DNA of 50,048 nucleotides from Chloroflexota bacterium (GCA_024223125.1 JAAEOP010000313.1:1-50048), one strand, 5' to 3'; positions 24,285 through 32,333 are shown, numbered from the stretch's first letter. The notes: a model not told the origin generated them from the sequence alone. Made by a program: numbers and translations.

Positions 24285-25088
24285 ATGAACATATATAAGC
24301 ATGAGTTCAAAATGCACTTTAAGTCCGTGATCATCTGGTCTGTAGCCATTTCTTTGTTGATATTTTTCGTAATGTCGTTGTTTCCCACGTTTGCAGACGA
24401 GGCAGAAATACTCAATGAGATGTTGGCAAATTTCCCAGAAGAGTTCTTAATGGCATTTGGTATGAATGGCGTAGATATGTCAACAGTTCTTGGTTTTTTT
24501 AGTATCTACTTCCTCTTTGCCCAAATATGTGTCGCTATTCAGGCGGCAAATTACGGATTTTCATTAGTCTCTGTAGAGGAAACAGATATGACGGCCGATT
24601 TTCTGTTGGCAAAACCTATTGGGCGCAAAAAAATATTGACGAGCAAACTACTTTCAGCCATTTCCAGCCTGGCTCTTACTACGGCCGTTATATGGACAAG
24701 TAGTATTATCTTCATCAACATCTTTAGCGCCGACAGAGCATACGAAACGGGTACGTTGGTTTTGTTATTGTTAACCGTACCGTTTTTACAGTTGTTTTTC
24801 CTTACAGTAGGGATGCTCATCTCGTTGTTAGTGAAAAGGATAAGAAGTGTAACGCCTTTTTCTTTAGGGCTTGTATTTGGGTTGTATGTATTAAACGCCT
24901 TTGGCGGGATGGTTGGCGGCGATACCTTGTCATATATAACGCCGTTTAAGCATTTTGAACCAAACTATATCGTAAGCAATGCCGCTTATGACCTACCAAT
25001 GGTATTGATAAGCGTCACGGCAATTGTGCTTTCTGTAGTGGGCAGTTATAGGCTGTACACAAAAAGAGACATCCACTCGGCAACATGA
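24285..25088 (+). CDS. ABC-2 type permease, first of a pair
   Basis: The protein (267 aa) has six predicted helices. The N-terminus NIYKHEFKMHFKSVIIWSVA and the loop VSVEETDMTADFLLAKPIGR (the typical coupling segment with K-P-x-x-R) place it in the ABC-2 permease group found with BcrA-like ATPases. The start is 9 nt after the ATPase stop. Its N-terminus matches that of the next permease (NIFLRELKANLKSLLIWSGI), so the pair arose by duplication and probably forms a heterodimer. Confidence 0.88.
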   Translation: MNIYKHEFKMHFKSVIIWSVAISLLIFFVMSLFPTFADEAEILNEMLANFPEEFLMAFGMNGVDMSTVLGFFSIYFLFAQICVAIQAANYGFSLVSVEETDMTADFLLAKPIGRKKILTSKLLSAISSLALTTAVIWTSSIIFINIFSADRAYETGTLVLLLLTVPFLQLFFLTVGMLISLLVKRIRSVTPFSLGLVFGLYVLNAFGGMVGGDTLSYITPFKHFEPNYIVSNAAYDLPMVLISVTAIVLSVVGSYRLYTKRDIHSAT

Positions 25089-25100
25089 GGAGGAGAGGAA

Positions 25101-25895
25101 ATGAACATATTTTTGAGAGAACTTAAAGCGAATCTAAAATCTCTGCTCATATGGAGCGGCATTATGGTCGCCTTCGTATTTATGGGGATTGCCAAATTTT
25201 CAGCATATGAAGGAAACCCCGAAATGTTGGAGATATTAGACAGTATGCCCCCAGCAATGCTATCTGCTTTTCAAATGAATGCCTTTAATTTAACGACGAT
25301 TACTGGCTTCTTTGGGGTGATGTTTACCTATTTTGCGCTGCTAACCACGATTTCGGCAACAATGTGGGGCAGTGATATTATTGCCAAAGAAGAGCGTGAT
25401 AAGACAGTGGAGTTTTCCCTTACATTGCCTGTCAGCAGGCCAAAACTTATCACGGCCAAGATATTTGCGGCCGTAGTCAATTGTATTGCTTTTCTGATAA
25501 TAATGTGGATCGCTTCCATAGCCAGTGCAGCTCCCTACAAACCAGATGCTGAATTTTACAACTTCCTGTCCTTGTCTATGGCAACCCTGTTCATTATGCA
25601 GATGATATTTTTGGCAGTTGGCGTATTTCTAGGCTGTGCGATGAAGCAGTACAAGCGTGCGGGTTCTATTGCCGTTGGTTTGCTGATGGGTACCTACTTC
25701 ATCTCAATCGTTTCTGGTCTGAACGAGAATCTTGACTTCTTAAAATACTTTTCGCCATTCACCTATTTTGATCGTGTTCAACTACTAAATGAGTCAACAG
25801 TTGAGCCTGTCTATCTGCTGTTATCTTTAGGTATCATCATCGTCGCTTATATTGGGGCGTATGTATCGTACTCAAGGAGAGATTTGTATATTTAG
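25101..25895 (+). CDS. ABC-2 type permease, second of a pair
   Basis: The protein (264 aa) has six helices and the same layout as its upstream neighbour, with the loop AKEERDKTVEFSLTLPVSRP and a C-terminal YSRRDLYI that parallels YTKRDIHS. AGGAGAGG lies close to the ATG at 25101. It is the last intact gene of the ATPase-permease-permease operon. Confidence 0.88.
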   Translation: MNIFLRELKANLKSLLIWSGIMVAFVFMGIAKFSAYEGNPEMLEILDSMPPAMLSAFQMNAFNLTTITGFFGVMFTYFALLTTISATMWGSDIIAKEERDKTVEFSLTLPVSRPKLITAKIFAAVVNCIAFLIIMWIASIASAAPYKPDAEFYNFLSLSMATLFIMQMIFLAVGVFLGCAMKQYKRAGSIAVGLLMGTYFISIVSGLNENLDFLKYFSPFTYFDRVQLLNESTVEPVYLLLSLGIIIVAYIGAYVSYSRRDLYI

Positions 25896-25903
25896 AGGAG
25901 AAG

Positions 25904-26029
25904 GTGATAGCGCATATTAGCTCCATTCGTAAGCAAGTACAGCGCATGGCACTAGCTGAAAGCTTGTTGCTGTCCACTTTTGGTATCGTTATTAGTGTGG
26001 CTTATTGTGCTGCCTACGGAAACGGATGA
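25904..26029 (+). pseudogene. FtsX-type permease fragment
   Basis: A 41-codon frame from a GTG directly behind GGAGAAG encodes SSIRKQVQRMALAESLLLST and then FGIVISVAYC. This closely resembles the loop-plus-helix of FtsX/MacB permeases (RRQVRRMVLAEALLLGLLG), but nothing of the rest of such a protein is present upstream or downstream. It is probably a relic left by deletion next to the acquired ABC operon. At this length chance resemblance cannot be excluded. Confidence 0.4.
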
Positions 26030-26090
26030 TGCGCTGCAGCAGGTGAAAGGTGAAATGGGTGCGAGAGATACGGCTACGGCCGTAGCCCCC

Positions 26091-26576
26091 TTATCCTGCA
26101 TAGATTACCCGGTCTGTCAATGAACCCACAAACTCATCCAAGGATTGATCAACAAGGCGGCGCAGTAACGGCCGTTGACCAACCAACCGGTCCACGTCCT
26201 CTGCCAACAAACTATTGCCTTCCGTCACCACAACCTGCCCCGCGCCCTCATTCATTGAAAGCAACAACGATTTCACCCGGGCATCGCGCCGCAGCGCGTC
26301 CCCATTCAACCCGCCGGAGGGCAAAATCAGCAAACCGGCCGTCAGCGGCTCAATGGGGACGTCTGCCAGGGAATAATCAGCCTTCAGCCCCACTCCCTTA
26401 CAGCTATAGACCAGCTTGTTAAATAAGCTCACACTTTTAATATACAGGCCTGCTTGCCGGAACTGGTGCAAAAAATAGATCACTTCAAGCTCATCAAACC
26501 CATCTCCAATTAAAATAAAATTCTTCGTTCTTCTGCTCTTTTGAATAAGGTAACTTGACGGCATATCTAACCCCAT
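26091..26576 (-). CDS. DJ-1/PfpI-like protein lacking the catalytic cysteine
   Basis: The protein (161 aa) shows the DJ-1/PfpI fold pattern: a first strand FILIGDGFDELEVIYFLHQF with the conserved Glu, then AGLYIKSVSLF, a VPIEPLTAGLLILPSGG strand-turn, and late helices. At the nucleophile elbow, where family members have A-x-C-x-G, it reads VVVTEGNSLLAEDV. The Cys is absent, so hydrolase, chaperone or deglycase chemistry at that site is unlikely. It may be a binding or sensor domain. Candidate starts are ATG 26576 or 26564 and GTG 26588; none has a strong ribosome site. Confidence 0.7.
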   Translation of the reverse strand: MGLDMPSSYLIQKSRRTKNFILIGDGFDELEVIYFLHQFRQAGLYIKSVSLFNKLVYSCKGVGLKADYSLADVPIEPLTAGLLILPSGGLNGDALRRDARVKSLLLSMNEGAGQVVVTEGNSLLAEDVDRLVGQRPLLRRLVDQSLDEFVGSLTDRVIYAG

Positions 26577-26626
26577 GCTGAACACCACTCATAAGGTGCA
26601 GTTATCTTTCGTTCAACTATAATAAA

Positions 26627-26797
26627 CTAAATAGTGCAACTACCCCCACAACTTTCCCCGGCAATCTGAAAACCTGTCTGGTAAAATGTTGTCACACTTT
26701 GAAAATCATTATGCACAGCCATAAACAGTGCTACAACCCCTATGAAAACAATCAAAACAGCCAACAAAATCATCCAATTTCTTCTATAGTTATTCAT
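26627..26797 (-). CDS. Small single-pass membrane protein with C-terminal Cys pair
   Basis: The protein is 56 aa: a basic N-terminus NNYRRNW, one membrane helix (MILLAVLIVFIGVVALFMAV) and an external tail of about 26 residues ending ESCGGSCTI. The two Cys, three residues apart, could form a disulfide or bind a metal. GAGAGGA is upstream of the ATG at 26797, and an earlier in-frame GTG (26821) simply reads through that site. It lies between the DJ-1-like gene and the divergent STAND operon. No family is recognised. Confidence 0.55.
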   Translation of the reverse strand: MNNYRRNWMILLAVLIVFIGVVALFMAVHNDFQSVTTFYQTGFQIAGESCGGSCTI

Positions 26798-26901
26798 CGT
26801 TCCATTCCTCTCTTTCTTCACTAAAAATAAAAACTCAATCCCATCAGCAAAAAATTTGCTACAATCAGCTTAATTGAGATCAACTTCAATGGAGTACAAA
26901 A

Positions 26902-26928
26902 CACCTTCATACCTACTATAAACCTACT
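26902..26928. promoter_or_regulatory. 11-bp-spaced ACCTAC direct repeats upstream of the STAND operon
   Basis: ACCTAC occurs at 26911 and again at 26922, exactly 11 bp apart (one helical turn), with CACCTT at 26902-26907 just before. An 11-bp direct-repeat period is typical of sites for OmpR/PhoB-type response regulators. The same core in the opposite orientation (TAGGTG) recurs with the same period at 29670-29697, on the far side of the operon. Confidence 0.45.
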
Positions 26929-27014
26929 CCAAAGAACTATAAATTTGGGAAAAACCATGACTATGCTTTATGATTTGAGAGAAGAAATGACAGGTTTGAA
27001 TAATGAGGCGAGTA

Positions 27015-28442
27015 ATGAGCCAGATAAAGATAATTAGCACCGATGATGTCTTAGAAGCGTTGCGGTTGTGGCACGGGGGAGAAATAACGCAATGGCCTCT
27101 GGCCAAATTACGACTGGGCCTGCAATTGACCCATGAACAAGAAGATTACAGCAGTCTGGCAGATGCTGAAGTCGCAGCTCGAAACAGAGCCATCTTAAAC
27201 TTTGGCCTGGAACGTTTGCGATCTTTATCACCTCAGGGTGAAGAACTATTGCGCCAACGTTTTGAACACCGGCGAGATGTATTGGACGTGGCCAACAGCA
27301 TCAATGTGGTCCAATCCAGCCTCTATTACCGGCAGCGGCAGGCCATCAATCAATTGACCGAAATCCTTTTACAATTGGAAGAAGAAGCCAGCAACGACTG
27401 GCAAGAACGTATGACGTCCCGCTTAGACCCACCCACTTATTTAGAACTGACTGGGGTGGATGAGTCCCGCAGCCAACTATCCCAAATCTTGCTATCAGAA
27501 GAAGATTATTTCATCGTCTCTATTGACGGTCTGGGCGGGTTGGGAAAAACAGCGCTGGCACACCAGATCACATTAGATTTAATCCACACGCTGCGTTTTG
27601 AAGAGATCGCCTGGGTCACAGCCAAACAGACCCATCTCTCTTCACGCGGGCGGCTGCAAGTTGATAGTGGTCAACCAGCCCTTACTTTTCCCATGCTCAT
27701 TGACCAGATCACAACTCAGTTTGAACTTCCCGAAAACAAAATGAATTTGCAGCTGCAAAAACAACGACTGGTTAAAAAATACCTTCAAGAACGAGCCTGT
27801 CTAATCATCATAGACAATCTGGAAACTACGGTTGATTATCGGACGCTGTTACCAGAATTAAGGCAGTGGCAAAAACCCAGTAAATTTCTGCTAACTTCCC
27901 GTGTACGCCTTCTGGATGAACCGGGGGTATTTTCATACTCTTTGCCCGAACTATCGGAAATATCTGCATTCCAATTGATGCGGCTCGAAGCGCAAAAATC
28001 CGGTTTTACGTCCCTGGCTAACGCAACCGATACCGATCTAAAACAAATTTACGATATTGTGGGCGGCAATCCCCTGGCCTTGAAGCTTGTCGTCGGTCAA
28101 TTACGTTTTCATTCGCTGCCGCGCGTCTTGTCTCGTCTGGCAGAAAGCCAAAGTAATGAATCAGGCATTGGTCTCTTCGACTATATTTATCGGGAAGCGT
28201 GGGAATCTTTAACTGATGAAAGCAAAACAACCTTGATCTCTCTGACTCAAGCCGGAGATAGTGGCTTTGCTTTAGAGCATATTGTGGACATCTCTGGACT
28301 GACGCCTATTCAGGCAGAACAATGTCTGGAAGAATTGATCTTGTTATCACTGGTAGACCAGAAGGGAACTTTGTTGGTCCGGAAATATAGTTTGCACCGT
28401 TTAACAGAAATCTTTTTATTAAAGATGTTTGCAGAAACATGA
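27015..28442 (+). CDS. STAND (NB-ARC-type) ATPase with N-terminal sigma-region-4-like helix-turn-helix
   Basis: The protein has 475 aa. Residues 30-120 are helical with SPQGEELLRQRFEHRRDVLD and VVQSSLYYRQRQAINQLTEI, resembling a sigma70 region-4-like HTH. The NTPase follows: Walker A GLGGLGKTAL (172-181), Walker B CLIIIDNLE (262-270), sensor FLLTSR (291-296), GNPLALKL (351-358) and a winged-helix end with SLHRL (459-463) at the MHD-like position. STAND proteins are ligand-triggered switches that oligomerise on ATP exchange. The usual C-terminal sensor repeats are missing here and are encoded by the next gene, which overlaps by ATGA. The ATG at 27015 has GAGG 6 nt upstream. Confidence 0.88.
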   Translation: MSQIKIISTDDVLEALRLWHGGEITQWPLAKLRLGLQLTHEQEDYSSLADAEVAARNRAILNFGLERLRSLSPQGEELLRQRFEHRRDVLDVANSINVVQSSLYYRQRQAINQLTEILLQLEEEASNDWQERMTSRLDPPTYLELTGVDESRSQLSQILLSEEDYFIVSIDGLGGLGKTALAHQITLDLIHTLRFEEIAWVTAKQTHLSSRGRLQVDSGQPALTFPMLIDQITTQFELPENKMNLQLQKQRLVKKYLQERACLIIIDNLETTVDYRTLLPELRQWQKPSKFLLTSRVRLLDEPGVFSYSLPELSEISAFQLMRLEAQKSGFTSLANATDTDLKQIYDIVGGNPLALKLVVGQLRFHSLPRVLSRLAESQSNESGIGLFDYIYREAWESLTDESKTTLISLTQAGDSGFALEHIVDISGLTPIQAEQCLEELILLSLVDQKGTLLVRKYSLHRLTEIFLLKMFAET

Positions 28443-29641
28443 CAACAACTATCTCTAATCAACAACAATGGCAGCTCGTATATAAACGACAAAGTTTGGC
28501 CAACGCCAAACACTGGCTGGCGCTGGTAGAAAATTGCGAGAATGTTTCAGAGTTGGCCCAACAAGATTACGATAATCTACTGCGAGCATTAGAGTTTTCT
28601 CTGTCAGATGATAGTACCTATGAAATTGCCTACCGGCTGGTGAGGGCATTGTTTGATTTAGGAAATAATTATGCTGATTGGGATCGTTGGTTGGTTTATC
28701 TGGAAAGGGTTTTGAGCTTAAGTAAGCGACAAGGTGTCCTTGCGGAAACAACCTGGCTGCTAGAGAAAATAGGCTCCATCTATCATAATAAATGTAATTA
28801 TCCGACGGCCGAAAAACAGTTAAAGATTGTTCAAGAAAATTACCTCCAACTTAATGATCAACACGGGTACGCTATTGCCACGATTCGACTGGCTGTAAAT
28901 TATGCTATACAGGGAAAGTCTGAACTCGGCATCCAACTTTGCCAACAAGCACTCGAAATCGGTGATAGTCTGGCAGACGAATTGATTCAGGCCCACGCAA
29001 ACTTAAATCTTTCTAGTATTTATAATCGCACGGGTGATTACGAAAAAACTATTCAATCGGCGGAAAAAGCATATCAACTTTACAGAAGGTTAAACGAAAA
29101 GACTTATGCCAATAAAGTAATGGTTAATATCGCTCATTCTTGGGTAAAATTGGGTAATTGGCAGAAGGTGGATGAACTGTCACGCTACTTGGTAGAAGAA
29201 TTACTAGAGGAAGAAGATATTCATACATACAGTACATTTAAGCTTAATTTGGGCAATATAGCCTTTAACCAAAAAGAATATGAAGTGGCCGAACGACATT
29301 TGCAAGAAGCATTGCAGCTTTATTCTCAACTGCCAAAACTAACCGAACTAGCCTATACGTATAATAATTTGGGTCTGGTTTATACAGAAATGCAGGAATG
29401 GGAAACGGCCGAGGCAATGCTGCAAAAAGCAATCGATATCCAGGATAAATTGGGAGATATTTTCAATTGGGCCAATGCCACCGATAACCTGGCTACTCTA
29501 TACGAAATTCAGGGGAACACGGCCGTTATTCCCGATCTGTTAATTCCCGCCCTCAAAGCCTTAAAATCCATCTCAGACACACCCCGCACCCAAAAACTAT
29601 TGCTTGAAATAGAAGAACGTTTAGCACGAGTTCCCCCATAA
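28439..29641 (+). CDS. TPR-repeat protein, putative sensor half of a split STAND system
   Basis: The protein (400 aa) is almost entirely helical with tandem tetratricopeptide repeats (e.g. ANLNLSSIYNRTGDYEKTIQ, AYTYNNLGLVYTEMQEWETA, EVAERHLQEALQLYSQL), about seven to eight units from residue 100 to 380. No other catalytic domain is seen. Its ATG overlaps the TGA of the STAND gene (ATGA), which implies translational coupling and equal stoichiometry. In most STAND proteins such repeats are the C-terminal ligand-sensing part of the same chain, so the pair probably works as one complex. Confidence 0.88.
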   Translation: MTTTISNQQQWQLVYKRQSLANAKHWLALVENCENVSELAQQDYDNLLRALEFSLSDDSTYEIAYRLVRALFDLGNNYADWDRWLVYLERVLSLSKRQGVLAETTWLLEKIGSIYHNKCNYPTAEKQLKIVQENYLQLNDQHGYAIATIRLAVNYAIQGKSELGIQLCQQALEIGDSLADELIQAHANLNLSSIYNRTGDYEKTIQSAEKAYQLYRRLNEKTYANKVMVNIAHSWVKLGNWQKVDELSRYLVEELLEEEDIHTYSTFKLNLGNIAFNQKEYEVAERHLQEALQLYSQLPKLTELAYTYNNLGLVYTEMQEWETAEAMLQKAIDIQDKLGDIFNWANATDNLATLYEIQGNTAVIPDLLIPALKALKSISDTPRTQKLLLEIEERLARVPP

Positions 29642-29955
29642 AAATTCTGATACTGGTTCATTTTTTTTGTAGGTGCTTTATAGGTGTTTTATAGGTGATT
29701 GGAGGTAATTCAGCACCAAATATGCTACATTGAATGGGTAGCTGATGAGCAAGTTAAATTATCATTTATCAATTCAATTTGTGTTCACCTCAGGGCAATC
29801 ACCTCTGGGAAAGGGCCGGTTGTACAAAACATGTACACCAAATTTATGGAGCCAACCATGAAGCCTACTCATAATCATTTTCAGAATAGGCCACAGTTTA
29901 CAGTCTCACCTGGTTTAGGTGGGGCTGTTTGCGTGCGCCACAACAGTAAAACAAT
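29642..29955. other. 314-bp intergenic region rich in AGGTG/CACCT words
   Basis: No gene is supported here; a TTG-initiated frame at 29699 lacks features. The region holds three TAGGTG copies at 11-bp spacing (see 29670-29707), CACCT at 29786 and 29800, and a small stem CACCT-ggttt-AGGTG at 29907-29921, shortly before the response-regulator gene. A T8 run (29661-29668) follows no obvious stem. It looks like a regulatory region controlled by an AGGTG-binding protein. Confidence 0.4.
29670..29707. promoter_or_regulatory. Three 11-bp-spaced TAGGTG iterons
   Basis: TAGGTG starts at 29670, 29681 and 29692, exactly 11 bp apart, followed by a weaker GAGGTA at 29702. The spacers are AT-rich (CTTTA, TTTTA), which gives a curved one-face array. 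It lies between the TPR gene and a receiver-only response regulator, and mirrors the repeats at 26902-26928. Confidence 0.5.
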
Positions 29956-30360
29956 ATGAATAATTCAACAACACCTACTCAATCTATTTACGATCTCAAT
30001 GGGTCTGTTCTGATCATCGAAAATGACAACCTTATTTGCAATGCCATTAACGACATCCTTACCTCGGTCGGAATGCAGGTTCTCATTGCCAACGATGGCT
30101 TGACAGGTGAAACAATGTACCGTCAACATCAACAGGAAATTGATATGGTCATTCTGGATCTACGGCTACCCAGGCAAAATGGCTCGGTCACATTACGCCA
30201 TATCAGGGAAGTTAATCCCAATGTCAATGTGATGATTTCTTCTGGACATTCAATTGATGAAATAGAAGATCAGCTAGGGGATCAACGCCCGGTTACGATT
30301 TTATCTAAACCATTTAACATAGACACACTGCTTAATCAGGTACAAAAAATATTGGCTTAG
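29956..30360 (+). CDS. Single-domain response regulator
   Basis: The protein (134 aa) is a receiver domain only, with no output domain. The phospho-acceptor Asp lies in MVILDLRLPRQNGSV, Ser in MISSGH matches the conserved Ser/Thr, and Lys is in LSKPF. The acidic pocket near VLIIENDN has Glu-Asn where Asp-Asp or Glu-Asp is usual, so Mg2+ binding may be altered. It may act through protein interaction. No kinase gene is adjacent. There is no visible ribosome site. Its stop shares bases with the convergent tlyA stop. Confidence 0.88.
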   Translation: MNNSTTPTQSIYDLNGSVLIIENDNLICNAINDILTSVGMQVLIANDGLTGETMYRQHQQEIDMVILDLRLPRQNGSVTLRHIREVNPNVNVMISSGHSIDEIEDQLGDQRPVTILSKPFNIDTLLNQVQKILA

Positions 30361-31136
30361 AGGTCTAACAGGTCAGCCACGGCCGATTCCCCCACACTAT
30401 CTTCCGCCCCCGGACACAGCCACAGTAAAAACTCCATATTCCCATCCGAACCTGATACAGGAGATTGTATCAACCCGACCGGTGTTAACCCTTTTTCATC
30501 CACCCATTGAAGCATGTGCAGCAAGACAGACTGGTGTACGGTCGTATCTTTTACAATTCCCCCTTTGCTCACCTGCTTTGGTCCCGCTTCAAACTGTGGT
30601 TTAATAAGAGCCACAATATCTGCTTGCGAGGTTAGCCATTTTTGCACGGCCGGTAATATCAACCGCAGTGAAATAAAGGAGACATCAACAGTCACAAAGC
30701 TAACCGGTTCAGCTAATGCTTCCAAATATCGTGCATTGGTGCGCTCCATCACCACCACCCGTTCATCCTGGCGCAACTTCCAATCAAGTTGACCATACCC
30801 CACATCAATAGCATACACTCGTTTAGCACCATTTTGCAGCAGTACATCGGTAAAACCGCCGGTACAGGCGCCCACATCAGCACAGATACGGCCGTTTGCT
30901 TCCAACCCAAATGCCGCCAACGCCCCCGCCAGCTTATAGCCACCCCGTCCCACATACGGCATCGTCGCTTTTAGTTTAATCGTCACTCCGGGGGATACGG
31001 CCGTACCTGGTTTATCCACCCGTTCCCCATTCACCAACACCTCACCCGCCAAAATGACGCCCTGCGCCTTCGACCGCGAATCCACCAACCCCCGTTCCAT
31101 CACCAACTTGTCTAAACGCACCTTCTTCTTAGCCAT
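30357..31136 (-). CDS. tlyA: TlyA-family rRNA (cytidine-2'-O)-methyltransferase
   Basis: The protein has 259 aa. The N-terminal S4 RNA-binding domain (VRLDKLVMERGLVDSRSKAQ and LVNGERVDKPG) is followed by a Rossmann methyltransferase domain with the SAM motif ADVGACTGGFTDVLL, DVGYGQLDWKLR, and TVDVSFISLRLILPAV with LIKPQFE, the conserved D-K catalytic pattern of TlyA/FtsJ relatives. Known TlyA enzymes methylate 16S and 23S rRNA cytidines and set capreomycin sensitivity. The annotation haemolysin is historical. The start is the ATG at 31136 with AAAGGTG directly upstream. Confidence 0.93.
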   Translation of the reverse strand: MAKKKVRLDKLVMERGLVDSRSKAQGVILAGEVLVNGERVDKPGTAVSPGVTIKLKATMPYVGRGGYKLAGALAAFGLEANGRICADVGACTGGFTDVLLQNGAKRVYAIDVGYGQLDWKLRQDERVVVMERTNARYLEALAEPVSFVTVDVSFISLRLILPAVQKWLTSQADIVALIKPQFEAGPKQVSKGGIVKDTTVHQSVLLHMLQWVDEKGLTPVGLIQSPVSGSDGNMEFLLWLCPGAEDSVGESAVADLLDL

Positions 31137-31142
31137 CACCTT

Positions 31143-31222
31143 TCTCACAAATCACAAATCACAAATCACGGATTACGGATTACGGAACACGGAACACGGA
31201 ACACGGATTACGGAACACGAAT
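31143..31222. repeat. Heptamer junction repeat (ATCACAA / GGATTACG / CGGAACA)
   Basis: The plus strand shows AATCACAAATCACAAATCAC, then GGATTACGGATTACGG, then three CGGAACA copies and again GGATTACGGAACACG. All are 7-bp-period tandem words that shift from one word to the next. It fills the gap between the epimerase gene and tlyA and supplies the TAA stop of the epimerase (31208-31210). It is related to 21190-21235. Confidence 0.8.
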
Positions 31223-32146
31223 CCACTCCGCCAACATATCCTCCAGCGACTGCTGCAAATGTATCTCCGGCTGCCAACCTGTATGTTGGCGGAGCTTTTC
31301 AAAACTAGCATATAAACAGGGCACATCAGACGGCCGCATCCGTTCTGGATCATACTGCACATTTACATCCACCCCAGCCAACTTCACCAAAGTCATCAAC
31401 AAATAATGGATTGTCACCGGCTGTCCCGAACAAATAAGATAAGTTTCACCCGGCCGACCCTTTTCAGCCAGTGTCGTATATGCCCGCGCCACATCTCGTA
31501 CATCGGTAAAATCTCGCTGGGCATCCAGATTGCCTACCAACATTGTGTTAGACTGCTCTCCTCGTTTAATGGCCGCTATTTGGCTGGCAAAATCAGGCGC
31601 TACAAAGCCTAAAGCCTGCTGCGGGCCAATATGGTTAAACGGCCGTGCCTCCACCACCTCCAACCCAAACCGCTGCCAAAACAAGGGAACCAACTGCCCG
31701 GCGGCCCATTTGCTCACTCCATACGGATGGCGTGGTTGGGGTGGCGTCTTCTCTGTAATTGGTAAATCCGCCTCCGCGATCAAGCCATATACATCCGCGC
31801 TGGTCACAACCACCATACGAGATGCCTTGGCCGTCACCGCTGCTTGCAGCATATTGGCTGTTCCCACTGTATTCACAGCAATCGTCTGCCCCGGAACCTG
31901 CCACGATTTGGTCGGGTACGCCTGCCCTGCCAAATGGTAAATGACATCTGGATTGAAGTCGGTCACGGCCGTCTTCACAGCCGCAACATCCAGCAAATTT
32001 CCACTGTACGGCCGCACGCCGGCCGCCAATTCCGTATGACTCGTTGGCCCATGTACCAACGCCGCTACCTCATCGCCCACACTCAATAATCTGTCCACCA
32101 GATGCGTCCCGGCAAAACCGGTCGCACCCGTCACAAATACCTGCAT
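31208..32146 (-). CDS. NAD(P)-dependent sugar-nucleotide epimerase/reductase (SDR family; Rmd/GMD-like)
   Basis: The protein (312 aa) is an extended short-chain dehydrogenase. It has the dinucleotide motif TGATGFAGTHL, a DVIYHLAGQAYPTKSW segment, the Ser of VVTSADVYG and the catalytic YGVSK, then ARPFNHIGPQQALGFVAPDF, which is characteristic of the GDP-mannose 4,6-dehydratase / GDP-4-keto-6-deoxymannose reductase group. It probably makes an activated deoxysugar for surface glycans. The precise reaction is not resolvable. AGGAG lies 5 nt before the ATG at 32146. Its last residues RVP and the stop are read from the junction repeat. Confidence 0.9.
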   Translation of the reverse strand: MQVFVTGATGFAGTHLVDRLLSVGDEVAALVHGPTSHTELAAGVRPYSGNLLDVAAVKTAVTDFNPDVIYHLAGQAYPTKSWQVPGQTIAVNTVGTANMLQAAVTAKASRMVVVTSADVYGLIAEADLPITEKTPPQPRHPYGVSKWAAGQLVPLFWQRFGLEVVEARPFNHIGPQQALGFVAPDFASQIAAIKRGEQSNTMLVGNLDAQRDFTDVRDVARAYTTLAEKGRPGETYLICSGQPVTIHYLLMTLVKLAGVDVNVQYDPERMRPSDVPCLYASFEKLRQHTGWQPEIHLQQSLEDMLAEWIRVP

Positions 32147-32333
32147 AAAAACTCCTGATCCAAAAAAATCTCACCTGATTATACCTGCCACTTGAATACG
32201 GGCGAGATTTATGCGGCCGTATCCAGCTCGGCTTGATTTTGAGCAAAGCAGCGGCTAAAGCACGGTATAAATTAAAATGAATGTTACAATGTACACGTTG
32301 GGTTCCTGAAAACTGGTCTGATTTTTGCGATGT

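Noticed and set aside
26957..27037. 26-codon frame overlapping the STAND start, possible leader peptide
   Set aside because: It ends in the STAND gene in another frame and could couple translation, but there is no attenuator structure or strong ribosome site to support it.
29661..29668. T8 run after the TPR gene as an intrinsic terminator
   Set aside because: No GC-rich stem is found immediately before the T-run.
29699..29959. 86-codon frame starting with TTG before the response regulator
   Set aside because: It begins within the iteron array, has no motif and its translation is of low-complexity intergenic type.
31143..31222. CRISPR array
   Set aside because: The units are only 7-8 bp, touch one another and change word along the array; there are no 25-40 bp repeats with spacers and no cas genes in the window.
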